Source of the DNA: Planococcus shixiaomingii
Lineage (GTDB): Bacteria > Bacillota > Bacilli > Bacillales_A > Planococcaceae
Direction: 5' to 3'
NCBI RefSeq assembly: GCF_030413615.1
Contig: NZ_CP129236.1
Coordinates: forward strand, 1,906,001 to 1,970,000
DNA: 64,000 nt
In this document: one piece after another, positions 43,607-51,799 of the stretch
Numbering within the stretch: the stretch's first letter is position 1
Layout of the letters: each line of letters opens with the position of its first letter
Made by a program: the position numbers and the translations under genes
The notes under the pieces: generated by a model
What the model saw: the letters and a program-made list of their open reading frames with translations, nothing else
What the model was told of the DNA's origin: nothing
Databases searched by the model: none

Positions 43607-43662
43607 AAAAAATCCTGCTTACAAAAAACGAAAAAAATTCGTTTTCTGTAAGCAGGATTTTT
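43607..43662 (-). terminator. Riboswitch-controlled terminator of pbuE
   Basis: On the minus strand, the 3' part of the aptamer (AAAAATCCTGCTTACA) pairs with a downstream complement ending in a T run. Ligand binding should hold that strand in the aptamer and let transcription continue, an ON switch. Confidence 0.85.
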
Positions 43663-43709
43663 ACGGTTCCTGGTAGAGACCCTAAAGCCAATTCTAAAGG
43701 TTATACAGA
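43645..43709 (-). promoter_or_regulatory. Purine riboswitch aptamer, adenine type
   Basis: Read on the minus strand: P1 arms TCTGTA and TACAGA, J1/2 TAACC, J2/3 GTCTCTACC, L3 ACCGTAAA, P3 CAGGA/TCCTG and J3/1 CTTA. These match the purine riboswitch core in order. The base after the first of J3/1 is T, which in this class selects adenine over guanine. P2 (CCTTTAG/CTTTAGG) has two T-T mismatches and L2 reads AATTGG rather than the usual ATATGG. Confidence 0.9.
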
Positions 43710-43742
43710 TAAATATATAGGGGTATAATGTTTGTCTTTTAT

Positions 43743-43770
43743 ATTGTACTAGATTTCATACGATAATCAA
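43743..43770 (-). promoter_or_regulatory. Promoter of the pbuE leader
   Basis: On the minus strand, TTGATT (complement of 43765-43770) and TACAAT (complement of 43743-43748) with a 16-base spacer, about 35 bases before the aptamer. Confidence 0.6.
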
Positions 43771-43997
43771 GTAAAAAACATCATATGATAGTTTTGTAGT
43801 GGTATTAGGAAATATATTGAAAAAACAAACGTTGGATAGCGTTTATCTTTACTAGCGCGACACATTCAAGCTTCAATAATGGATGCATTTTTTAACAAGA
43901 GAGAAGGAGGGGCGATGGCACCCTGTGTGTCGAATTTTTTCCTACCAAAACTGATAAATGTTTTTTCTGCTCAGAAAATGAATTCTTTCTTAAAATG

Positions 43998-44027
43998 TTG
44001 TTAGAGCGTGTGTGAATCAAATAAAAT
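43998..44027 (+). promoter_or_regulatory. Candidate promoter of the M48-ankyrin gene
   Basis: TTGTTA (43998-44003) and TAAAAT (44022-44027) with an 18-base spacer, about 70 bases before the start codon. Confidence 0.5.
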
Positions 44028-44094
44028 AAGCTTCCGATATTAGGTACTATGTGCTAATATATGTAAGATATTTCATATTTAAAGGGAGGAAATA

Positions 44095-45390
44095 ATGAAC
44101 AAATCAAATATTCATTCAAGCAGAGAGACCGTCTACTTTACGATCAGCCTTATTATCAGTGTTTTAATTTATGTACTGGCTGCCATTTCGATTATCGGTA
44201 TTGCTATCGCCCTTACTATTTTTGTATTTATGCTTTTTGTAAATTCCATGATGCTCGGATCAGTTCGGGGCAACGGAGTACGAATTCACGAAAGGCAGTT
44301 TCCGGAAGTTTATGAAAGTGTTCAAACGTTGTCGAAAGAAATGGGCTTGAAAAAAGTGCCGGATGTGTTTGTCATTCAATCCGAAGGGGCATTGAATGCG
44401 TTTGCTACGCGATTTTTCGGACGGGATATGGTGGTGTTGTATTCTGAAGTGTTTGAACTGGCGCGTGAACAAGGGCAGGAAGAACTCAACTTCATCATTG
44501 CCCATGAATTGGCCCATGTGAAACGCCGGCACGTCTGGAAAAATCTGTTGCTATTGCCCGCTGGGTTTATTCCGTTTTTAAACGAGGCCTACAGCAGGTC
44601 TTGTGAATATACATGCGACCGCCATGCCGCTTACACCACACAAAATGTACCGGCTGCTAAACGTGCGCTCGCTCTTCTTGGAATCGGCAAAAAGATGTAT
44701 GTGGAGATAAACGAAGACGCTTATAGAGAACAAATTGCAACAGAGTCTAATCCGTTTGTTTGGCTCAGCGAGGTCCTTTCTTCGCATCCACGCCTTCCAA
44801 AGCGGATCCAGGCTCTTGAACAATTCGGAAAAAGTGATGCTCGTATCTATTCTCAAGATAATGGCAAGATCGTTTTGGGGGCGACACTCTTATTCGGCGC
44901 TTTGATGGCCGTTTACTTTATGGGCGTTGTTATCTTAACAGGAGGGGCATTTGCCTATTCTCAGTTCATTCCGACAAACTGGGAGGATACTCTTTATGCG
45001 GAAGAGAGTTTTCAGCCTGAAGGGCAAACCCCGTTGATGTCTGCTGTTTACAATGGTGATATAGCGGCAGTTGAGGAAGCGCTCGCAGAAGAAGATATTC
45101 ATGAAAAGGATTCTGAAGGCGCTGATGCGCTAATGCATGCCATTTTTGCAGGTAATCCTGAAGTCGTTTCGTATTTGCTGGCTGAAGGAGCAGATGCGAA
45201 TACTGCCGATAACTATACAACTGCATTAGGCACTGCCGTAATGTACGATGATTTCGAGAGTGCTTTGCTGCTGGTGGAAAATGGAGCAGATCCTTCTCAG
45301 GCAGGTCCGGACGGCGTAACTGCACTCGATTATTTTGGAGTATCTTCAGAAGCGGAGTTCATTGAAATGTTGAGAACAGGCGGTTATTGA
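44095..45390 (+). CDS. M48 family membrane metallopeptidase fused to ankyrin repeats
   Basis: A 431-residue protein. Two N-terminal membrane segments span about residues 14-52. The zinc motif HELAH is at 137-141 and the third ligand Glu171 is in SRSCEYTCDRHA, as in HtpX/Ste24-like M48 peptidases. A further membrane helix lies at about 259-285. Residues 305-425 form three or four ankyrin-type repeats (TPLMSAVYNGDIAAVEEAL, then DALMHAIFAGNPEVVSYLL, then a third). HtpX-like enzymes degrade damaged membrane proteins; the ankyrin tail could select substrates or partners. ATG follows AAAGGGAGG. The fusion is unusual for the family as I know it. Confidence 0.9.
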   Translation: MNKSNIHSSRETVYFTISLIISVLIYVLAAISIIGIAIALTIFVFMLFVNSMMLGSVRGNGVRIHERQFPEVYESVQTLSKEMGLKKVPDVFVIQSEGALNAFATRFFGRDMVVLYSEVFELAREQGQEELNFIIAHELAHVKRRHVWKNLLLLPAGFIPFLNEAYSRSCEYTCDRHAAYTTQNVPAAKRALALLGIGKKMYVEINEDAYREQIATESNPFVWLSEVLSSHPRLPKRIQALEQFGKSDARIYSQDNGKIVLGATLLFGALMAVYFMGVVILTGGAFAYSQFIPTNWEDTLYAEESFQPEGQTPLMSAVYNGDIAAVEEALAEEDIHEKDSEGADALMHAIFAGNPEVVSYLLAEGADANTADNYTTALGTAVMYDDFESALLLVENGADPSQAGPDGVTALDYFGVSSEAEFIEMLRTGGY

Positions 45391-45427
45391 ACGCTCTTCT
45401 TTTTCGGGTTAACCAAAATATTACAAA

Positions 45428-45475
45428 CAAACGGCCATTGCCCTTTCTGAAAGGGAGCAATGGCCGTTTGTTTTT
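45428..45475. terminator. Bidirectional terminator
   Basis: CAAACGGCCATTGC pairs with GCAATGGCCGTTTG, with an inner CCCTTTC/GAAAGGG extension and flanking A and T tracts. It lies between the convergent M48 and isochorismatase genes. Confidence 0.9.
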
Positions 45476-45482
45476 GTCTCAT

Positions 45483-46001
45483 TCACTCAGAAAACTCAAT
45501 GTCCCTGGTTTCTTTAAGATCCGCGAAGTTGGATAAAACTTCATTGTGATGGTCAATGATTTGTTTCGCGCTTAAAGTATCAGAATCCCATGTCCCGTGT
45601 GCATCTTTGGCAAGCGTCACTTTATAGCCAAGATCGAAAGCACGGCGGCATGTGGCATCAATGCAATTTTCGGTCTGATTACCAGTGATTATAAGATTTT
45701 CAATGCCATTTGTTTTTAGCTTATCTTGAAGTTCAGTTTCATGAAAAGAATCCGGTGACCATTTTTGAATTATGGGATCGCCTTCTTTTGGGCTGATGGC
45801 CGGATGAATTTCCCAATCATGCGTCCCTTTTACAAGGCCTCCGTCATTATGTTGAACATAAACGACGGGAACGTCAGCCGAACGTGCTTTTTCAATCAAA
45901 GTTTTCAGGTTTTCCAGCATCTCATTCGCATTGTACACGGGATTTGAATCCGCGAACATTTCGTTTTGAGCATCTACTACTAGTAAAGCAGTCTTTTTCA
46001 T
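45483..46001 (-). CDS. Isochorismatase-like cysteine hydrolase
   Basis: A 172-residue protein with the cysteine-hydrolase triad: Asp10 (VVDAQN), Lys80 (IIQKWSPDSF) and Cys113 (TENCIDATC). The cis-peptide NQTE motif precedes the cysteine. Family members hydrolyse nicotinamide, isochorismate or other amides. ATG follows a GGGAGGAATAG-type signal. A paralogue of similar length is at 53565-54089. The substrate is unknown. Confidence 0.92.
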   Translation of the reverse strand: MKKTALLVVDAQNEMFADSNPVYNANEMLENLKTLIEKARSADVPVVYVQHNDGGLVKGTHDWEIHPAISPKEGDPIIQKWSPDSFHETELQDKLKTNGIENLIITGNQTENCIDATCRRAFDLGYKVTLAKDAHGTWDSDTLSAKQIIDHHNEVLSNFADLKETRDIEFSE

Positions 46002-46305
46002 TATCTATTCCTCCCTTAATATCATTCTGATGAACAAATATTCGACATTTCCAGTGAGAATCCTTTTAAGCGAGAAGACAGGAAGGGATAGGGTTCAATT
46101 TTGGAGTGCACAGTGAGTAATTGCAGTAATATAAATGCAAAAACTCACAGAACAACTATGCGAATTTTCGAATTTTATATGGAATTTTTTGTTAAAATAA
46201 TGATAAAAGACAGAACGAGCTTATTCAACTAACTATGGTTTTGCAACAAGTCGGTGTTAATCGTAAATAAAGTTCTTCCATTATAAGGAGCAAGGTGATA
46301 AGTCA
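46002..46305. other. Divergent intergenic region
   Basis: About 300 AT-rich bases between the isochorismatase and nucleosidase-like genes. It must hold both promoters, but no -35/-10 pair stands out. No gene seen. Confidence 0.4.
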
Positions 46306-46977
46306 ATGATAGGTATAAGTATAGCGACGAAGTGGGAATATGAAGCGACATTGGAATACTTTAGCATTAAAGATAAAGAACGTTTCGATTATCCTTATGG
46401 CGAGTATTTTATGAGGACAATTAATGATACTGAGCTTGTTTTTTATAGTACTGGGGTAAGAAAAGGAAATGGTGTTGGCGGTAACCAGTATATGATTTCT
46501 AAATTTAATTTAACTAAAGTAATCGTTGCTGGAACATGTGCCGGTATAGATGATAAGTTCAGGAATTTGGATATTGTTGTACCCGATAAAGCCGTTCAAT
46601 ATGATTGCACAGTAAAAGAAATCGAGCCTCTTATTAAACAATCCTTTATAGTCGATATTGATTTATCAAAATATGGCAATGATTTTTATACTGGAACAAT
46701 TGCCACCGCTGATAAAGCGGTAGTTATGTGGAAGGACTATTTGGAACTTAAAGAAAATAATATAACAATAGCCGATACAGAAGCGGGGGCAATTGCTTAT
46801 ATATGTAAGAAGAATAATGTTGAGTGCATTATTATAAAAGGAATATCTGATTTTCCGACAGAAGAAAGCAACTCTGATAAATTCGAATCAAACATAGAAC
46901 AAATAAATATATATTTAGAAAACACCCCCATAGTTATGAACAAAATATTTGGCGAATATGTAAAAAGATTTATCTGA
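46306..46977 (+). CDS. Nucleoside phosphorylase/MTA-SAH nucleosidase-like protein
   Basis: A 223-residue protein of the PNP/UDP phosphorylase superfamily. GNGVGGNQYMISKF near residues 53-66, VIVAGTCAGIDDKF near 72-85 and ADTEAGAIAYICKKN near 151-165 followed by IIIKGISDFPTEESN match the phosphate/sugar-binding and catalytic Asp loops of MTA/SAH nucleosidases. The usual EMEGAA is altered to TEAGAI. Codons are noticeably more A/T-rich than in neighbours. It may cleave a nucleoside or nucleotide; the exact role is unknown. ATG follows AAGGAGCAAGG. Confidence 0.8.
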   Translation: MIGISIATKWEYEATLEYFSIKDKERFDYPYGEYFMRTINDTELVFYSTGVRKGNGVGGNQYMISKFNLTKVIVAGTCAGIDDKFRNLDIVVPDKAVQYDCTVKEIEPLIKQSFIVDIDLSKYGNDFYTGTIATADKAVVMWKDYLELKENNITIADTEAGAIAYICKKNNVECIIIKGISDFPTEESNSDKFESNIEQINIYLENTPIVMNKIFGEYVKRFI

Positions 46978-47063
46978 ATAAGTTTGAAGTTGATAGAATG
47001 AGTGCGAAAAAAAGCACTTATATTAACGGCTGCGTTAGTACAGTTTGACAATATCTAGAATCC

Positions 47064-47093
47064 AAAAGACCGATTAGCATCCGGTCTTTTTTT
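47064..47093 (+). terminator. Terminator after the nucleosidase-like gene
   Basis: AAAAGACCG pairs with CGGTCTTTT around an eight-to-ten-base loop, with seven Ts. Confidence 0.85.
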
Positions 47094-47797
47094 GTCTCTA
47101 TTAGCTATAAATTATATCGTTTATTGCTTATTGCTTTGTAGCGATGCCTGGACGCTGAGTTCTCTGAACGTGTTTTAGAACAGAAGTTGCAATAGCTCCT
47201 AAATTTGTCATCGACCTCTGTGCGTAGTTGGGATTAGAATTCGATTAAATACAACCAGTACCATTAACACAAGTTGTCGTAAGCGGTCTTTCAAGTATTG
47301 AGAGCCGTCTGTCTTGCCGTATGATCAATGTATTCCTCTATCTATGGGGTCTGACGAAAGCACAAATGGATTATCCGCATAATTAAAAGTAATGTGTCTT
47401 AAAGAAATCGATATTAAATGGACAGGGGAGAAGAGGGGCTTATTATATACGCTTTTCTTAGTACCGAAAATTGTTAATCAATAAGAGGAAGATGGCGGTA
47501 GTAGACATAAGACAAATATTTGTAACTTTAAGGATTTAGCCGGTTTGTTCATTGGTCTTTATTCATGCAGTTTTATTCTCTTCGGTTATGGCTTTTTATT
47601 ATTCTAGAGAGCCGCTTGTTTATACCTATAGGCACAGATCGTGCAGTTAGCATTATTGGAGGTGTATTTAAGAGAATAATTGATAACTGTATCCTTTTCA
47701 AGGCCGGTCTATAATACTGCTTGTAAAGGAATTCGGAGTTAGGTGGAAGGGAAGCTTATGCTGGAATTTCATCTTTTTTTAATTTTTCCTTATTTAC
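47094..47797. other. Long intergenic region without a supported gene
   Basis: About 700 bases with frequent stops on both strands. A 49-codon plus-strand frame (47565-47714) has no ribosome binding site, and a 27-codon minus-strand frame near 47130-47215 has only a weak one. Neither resembles a known family. The region may be decayed sequence. Confidence 0.45.
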
Positions 47798-47918
47798 TTG
47801 TATGCGTACGTATACAAAAATAAAAATAAAAATGTATGCAAAAGTATACAAAAAACATTAAAATATGTATACTTATGTATACGAAAGCAAAGTAAAATTT
47901 GTATACTAACGTATACAA
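47798..47918. promoter_or_regulatory. Array of four 20-bp palindromic operators at 33-34 bp steps
   Basis: Four copies of the dyad TTGTATAC-N4-GTATACAA occur at 47798-47817, 47832-47851, 47865-47884 and 47899-47918. The last copy is perfect and the others have one to three changes in the arms. Start-to-start distances are 34, 33 and 34 bases. The last copy ends just before the AAGGAGG ribosome binding site of the gene at 47934, so bound protein should block transcription or translation of that operon. The cognate regulator is not encoded next to it. Confidence 0.85.
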
Positions 47919-47933
47919 ATAAGGAGGGTTTTT

Positions 47934-48242
47934 ATGACGTTAAATAAGCAGCAAGAGCCAGAAACCAGCGAGAAAAATAGAGAAAGATTAAGCAGAAAAG
48001 ATTTTCATTCACAGCCAAAAGGGGCCAAGACATTCCGACGTGGCAGAGCCATTGCATTTTTGGAGAAACTAGAACAAAGACGGTCCACATTAAAAAGACA
48101 ATTAGAAACTCCTGAATTGCAATCGATTAACCCCATCTTGGTTGGAGAATTGAAAGCCACTGAAACGATCATCGATGAATTCGTATTATTGTTTGAACTT
48201 AATGAGTTTAAAGATGCAGCAAAAGAAAGTGATGGTCAGTAA
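47934..48242 (+). CDS. Uncharacterised 102-residue protein under the operator array
   Basis: A small hydrophilic protein with a basic N-terminal half (SRKDFHSQPKGAKTFRRGRA) and a helical C-terminal half (FLEKLEQRRSTLKRQL, then ELQSINPILVGELKATETI). There is no signal peptide or membrane helix. The helical half could form a coiled coil or bind nucleic acid; charge alone does not prove this. ATG follows AAGGAGGGTTTTT. The O-methyltransferase gene begins 35 bases after its stop, so they form an operon. I do not recognise the family, though similar small proteins seem to exist in Bacillales. It is a candidate autoregulator because of the operators, but no helix-turn-helix is evident. Confidence 0.85.
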   Translation: MTLNKQQEPETSEKNRERLSRKDFHSQPKGAKTFRRGRAIAFLEKLEQRRSTLKRQLETPELQSINPILVGELKATETIIDEFVLLFELNEFKDAAKESDGQ

Positions 48243-48277
48243 GAAAAAACAATTAACTGCAGCAAAGGAGTGTTTTT

Positions 48278-48916
48278 ATGAAAAAAATTAACGGCTACAT
48301 CGAATCGGTTTTTCAAAGCCAAGATGCCATTTTGGAGGAAGTTCTTCGTTCGATCGAAGAGCATGGTATGCAGCCTATTTCTGTTTCTCCGTCTTCAGGA
48401 AAATTGCTTACGATGCTGGTGTCACTTTCAGGGGCTAAAAATGTTTTGGAGATCGGTGCTTTAGGAGGATATAGCGGTATTTGCCTGGCTAGAGGTTTCG
48501 GAAGCGACGGAAAATTAACCTCCCTTGAACTAATGGAAAGCTATGCAGAATTAGCGAAGTCTCATTTAACTAAGGCCGGTTACGGGGATCAAGTAAATTA
48601 CTTGACTGGACCTGCTTTAGAAAGCCTTGATCAACTAGCAAGAGACAATAAGCACTTCGATTTTTTCTTTATCGACGCCGATAAGGAAAACTATGAAAAT
48701 TACTTGAATGCCTGCATCAGCATAGCGGAAAACAGGGCAATCATCGTTGCGGATAATGTTCTTGCAGGTGGTACGGTGGCGGATGATGACCAGCAGCCTA
48801 AGCGTTACACAGAGCACATGAGAAAGTTCAATGAAACTGTTGCCAAGCATCCTCTTTTGGAATCGACGCTTCTGCCAATCGGCGACGGGTTAACCGTTTC
48901 AATAGTGAATAAATAA
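48278..48916 (+). CDS. Class I O-methyltransferase, CCoAOMT/COMT-like
   Basis: A 212-residue protein of the cation-dependent O-methyltransferase family. Motif I LEIGALGGYSGICLARG is near residues 57-73, and FFFIDADKENYENYL near 126-140 supplies metal and substrate contacts, followed by ADNVLAGG. Such enzymes methylate catechols or, in relatives such as TrmR, tRNA wobble uridines. It is the second gene of the operon controlled by the four-operator array. ATG follows AAAGGAGTG. The substrate is unknown. Confidence 0.9.
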   Translation: MKKINGYIESVFQSQDAILEEVLRSIEEHGMQPISVSPSSGKLLTMLVSLSGAKNVLEIGALGGYSGICLARGFGSDGKLTSLELMESYAELAKSHLTKAGYGDQVNYLTGPALESLDQLARDNKHFDFFFIDADKENYENYLNACISIAENRAIIVADNVLAGGTVADDDQQPKRYTEHMRKFNETVAKHPLLESTLLPIGDGLTVSIVNK

Positions 48917-48924
48917 AATACGCA

Positions 48925-48961
48925 AAAAGCCAACTGATTTTTATACAATCAGTTGGCTTTT
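48925..48961 (+). terminator. Terminator after the O-methyltransferase gene
   Basis: AAAAGCCAACTGATT pairs with AATCAGTTGGCTTTT around a seven-base loop. Confidence 0.88.
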
Positions 48962-48983
48962 AAATTTGCTAGGTTTCGTTCGT

Positions 48984-49130
48984 TCATTCCATCTTCTTGG
49001 ATCGTTGCTTGCTTTTCTTACTTCTCAGCAAAAAGATGACAAAGAGAATAAGCAGAAGCGGTATACCCAAACTTAAAGCCGTAAAAATAACATCGCCCCA
49101 ATTTATACTTATTTCCCCGGCTTTGTTCAT
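48984..49130 (-). CDS. Small membrane protein, DUF4083-like
   Basis: A 48-residue minus-strand frame from ATG 49130: a short outside part (MNKAGEISINWGDVIF), one membrane helix at about residues 16-35 and a very basic tail (LRSKKSKQRSKKME). This topology matches the small DUF4083 proteins of Bacillales, known only as predicted membrane proteins. The ribosome binding site AGGAATG is rather far upstream, which lowers confidence. No partner gene. Confidence 0.55.
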   Translation of the reverse strand: MNKAGEISINWGDVIFTALSLGIPLLLILFVIFLLRSKKSKQRSKKME

Positions 49131-49419
49131 TTTATATTCATTCCTATTCCTGATTTTACAGCTTGTACCTGTTGTTCATTGTATTTTACATATTTTATCT
49201 TATTTTTAGACTAAGGAAATGGTTGTAAAGAGCGTTTTGAAAGACTGATGATTCTTTAATAAAAACAAACGCATTTAACCAAAGATTTATGCAACTTAAA
49301 ATTCTTTCTGTAAATTATTAAATTGTTGATATACTAAATTTTAGGAGATACAAAACAAGCTTAAGCGACTAACGTTTCGGCATATTATAAAAAACGAATA
49401 CAAGATGGGAGAAACAGAA

Positions 49420-50421
49420 ATGACGTTATTAAAGCGACTGAAAAAGGGAGACAAAATCGGCATTTATTCGCCTTCTTCTCCGATAACCCACTCTTCACCA
49501 ATTCGCTATGCACGGGCGAAGGAGTTTTTGGAAGCGAAGGGGTTTGAAATTGTTGAAGGCAGTTTAACTGGCAAGCGGGATTTCTACCGGTCCGGAACCA
49601 TTCAAGAACGAGTGGATGAGTTGAATGAGCTTATAAGAAATCCGGAAATCAGCTGCATCATGTCGACAATTGGCGGGTCTAACTCTAATGCACTTCTGCC
49701 GTACATAGACTATGAAGCGTTTAAAGAAAATCCTAAAATCATGATTGGTTATTCTGATGCCACAGCGATTTTATTGAGCATTTATGCGCAAACCGGGATT
49801 CCAACGTTCTATGGACCCGCGCTGGTTCCGTCATTTGGGGAACATGAACCTTTCGTTGACCATACATATGAGTATTTCGCAAAAATGTTAATGGAAGAGC
49901 AAAACATTCCTTTTGGAGTACCATTGCCGCCGTATTGGACAGATGAACCATTGAACTGGGAAGTAAAGACTGATGACAAGAAAAAACGCGAAAACAGCTG
50001 GGTTTGTGTGAAAGAAGGAACTGCCACCGGGAGGCTGATCGGCGGCAACTTAAATACGTTGACGGGCTTTTGGGGCAGCCCGTACATGCCGGCAGTTGAA
50101 AAAGGCGATGTTTTGTTATTGGAGGATTCGCTTAAAACCGCTTCTATAGTGGAAAGAGGTTTTAATCTGTTGATGTTAAACGGCGTATTTGATCGCGTAT
50201 CAGGGATCCTTTTAGGAAAACACGAATTGTATGATGATCAAGGTACAGGAAGAAAACCGTATGAGATTTTACTGGAAGTGCTGGGTGACCGGGATATACC
50301 GATTCTGGCCGAGTTTGATTGTTCCCACACGCATCCGATGCTGACGATGCCAATCGGCCGGACCGTCAAAATGGATGCAACAAAAAAAGAAGTGCTGCTT
50401 ACAGATCAGTGGATTTTGTAA
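49420..50421 (+). CDS. S66 family peptidase (LD-carboxypeptidase/MccF-like)
   Basis: A 333-residue serine peptidase of family S66. The nucleophile elbow GYSDAT gives Ser112, and the Glu and His of the triad are expected in LLLEDSLKT near 225-233 and CSHTHPMLTMPIG near 303-315. MccF-type members inactivate peptide-nucleotide antibiotics such as microcin C; LdcA-type members trim peptidoglycan peptides. The length and the TDDKKKRENSWVCVKEG insert suit the MccF-like branch. ATG 49420 lies eight bases after GGGAG; ATG 49405 lies before it. Confidence 0.9.
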   Translation: MTLLKRLKKGDKIGIYSPSSPITHSSPIRYARAKEFLEAKGFEIVEGSLTGKRDFYRSGTIQERVDELNELIRNPEISCIMSTIGGSNSNALLPYIDYEAFKENPKIMIGYSDATAILLSIYAQTGIPTFYGPALVPSFGEHEPFVDHTYEYFAKMLMEEQNIPFGVPLPPYWTDEPLNWEVKTDDKKKRENSWVCVKEGTATGRLIGGNLNTLTGFWGSPYMPAVEKGDVLLLEDSLKTASIVERGFNLLMLNGVFDRVSGILLGKHELYDDQGTGRKPYEILLEVLGDRDIPILAEFDCSHTHPMLTMPIGRTVKMDATKKEVLLTDQWIL

Positions 50422-50460
50422 AACGCTACCTATTAACCTTACCTATAAAGGAGAATATGC

Positions 50461-51312
50461 ATGAACTTACACCTTAATTCAGCTCCTCTTAATGAACAAC
50501 ATTTAAAGAAAGTATTGAAAGAAATCCAGTCGGGAGAGCAAGTTTGGACTAAAGAAAATGAGCTTCTTTTAATCCCGTCGATGGTTGAATATATCGGATC
50601 TACCGACGCTGAGCTCAGGGATCAGTTAATATACAGCATGTTTTTAAAGGTGATAGTAGAAAAACAGCTTGAACCTCCTTTATTAAGCAATCTTTTGGAT
50701 GCCTGCTTAAGTGAGAATTTATTATATAAAGGCATTGGAGAGAAAGAGTCGGACAGTGTTTTTACAAGGTCTTTCACGACACTTTTAATCGCGCTCATTT
50801 TGTATCGCGATAACGAAGACCATTTTTTATCGGAAATGAAAGTCAGTGAAGTGAAAGAGCATTTGATTGCGTATATAAACAGGGAAAATGATCTAAGGGG
50901 CTTTGTTTCAGGAAAAGGATGGGCTCATAGTATCGCTCATGTCGCAGATTCGTTTGAGGAGCTAATAAAAAACAAGCAACTTGGACATGCGTTCTACAGA
51001 GACATCTTACATGCACTTTGGAATAAGGCGTTAGTTTCTGACAGTGTGTACCTCCATGACGAAGAAGAACGAATTTTAATTCCGCTAGTTGAATTGCTCC
51101 ATAACGGATTGGGAATTCAAGAAATAGAAGATTTGATCAATAACATCCCGATGGAATTAAAAAAGAAAAAAGAGCTGCTCGGAGAAGAGAACTATTGGTT
51201 TTTATACGCGAACTGCAAGAAGTTTTTGAAGAGCTTTTACATTAAACTCAACCAGCATCCCACCTATTCAACGCTGCAAAAAAGTTTGGAAGACTGTTTA
51301 TCCGAAATATAA
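50461..51312 (+). CDS. DUF2785 domain protein
   Basis: A 283-residue, largely helical soluble protein. The segment FVSGKGWAHSIAHVADSFEELIKN near residues 147-170 is the recognisable DUF2785 signature. No membrane helices or catalytic motif are certain. ATG follows AAAGGAGAATATGC, 39 bases after the S66 gene, so they may be co-transcribed. Function unknown. Confidence 0.85.
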   Translation: MNLHLNSAPLNEQHLKKVLKEIQSGEQVWTKENELLLIPSMVEYIGSTDAELRDQLIYSMFLKVIVEKQLEPPLLSNLLDACLSENLLYKGIGEKESDSVFTRSFTTLLIALILYRDNEDHFLSEMKVSEVKEHLIAYINRENDLRGFVSGKGWAHSIAHVADSFEELIKNKQLGHAFYRDILHALWNKALVSDSVYLHDEEERILIPLVELLHNGLGIQEIEDLINNIPMELKKKKELLGEENYWFLYANCKKFLKSFYIKLNQHPTYSTLQKSLEDCLSEI

Positions 51313-51352
51313 TAGGCCATTTAGCTTTTCATGTTGAGAAGGAGGGCTTCGA

Positions 51353-51697
51353 GTGAAGAATAACCGGTCAATTTTACAAGTACTGTTCCTGATACTTTTT
51401 GCTCTTTTATTAACAGGCTGCAGCTCTTCCAAATCATGGGTCAGTGATTTCGTGGTATGGGACGGGTACTACTACGATATTAGCGATGAATATGTAGTTG
51501 GTGTCGGAGAAGAAATCGGAGAGGTCACAAAGTATTCGGATGTTGAAGGAACTTATTCCGGCAACTTTTCAAACCATTATAAAGTTGGCACAAAATACTT
51601 TGCCATTTCAGGTATTGAACCAGACGAAGCAATCGCAATAGAAGAGGATGGCCGGTACCGGAAAGCGGTCCGTGGAGGAAAGTATATTGAAGAATAA
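51353..51697 (+). CDS. Small lipoprotein, hypothetical
   Basis: A 114-residue precursor: basic MKNNR, hydrophobic core and lipobox LLTGC with Cys23, then an external domain rich in Tyr, Gly and acidic residues (WDGYYYDISDEYVVGVGEE). The start is GTG 51353 after GAAGGAGGG. The mature part of about 92 residues is beta-rich by eye. It follows the DUF2785 gene by 40 bases. I do not recognise the family. Confidence 0.8.
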   Translation: MKNNRSILQVLFLILFALLLTGCSSSKSWVSDFVVWDGYYYDISDEYVVGVGEEIGEVTKYSDVEGTYSGNFSNHYKVGTKYFAISGIEPDEAIAIEEDGRYRKAVRGGKYIEE

Positions 51698-51799
51698 CGC
51701 TTGTTGTATCAACCTTAACTTTTAACTACCTAAATTCATCAAAAATTTACAAGTTATTTCGTGTGTTAGATGTGGTAACATCATTGAAATAGTAAAAAC

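Noticed and set aside
47565..47714. 49-codon frame beginning MQFYSLRLWLF
   Set aside because: No ribosome binding site, no family resemblance, and it lies in a stop-rich intergenic region.
47798..47918. CRISPR-like regular repeats
   Set aside because: The repeats are 20 bp, palindromic, imperfect and separated by only 13-14 A/T-rich bases; there are four copies and no cas genes. Operators explain them better.
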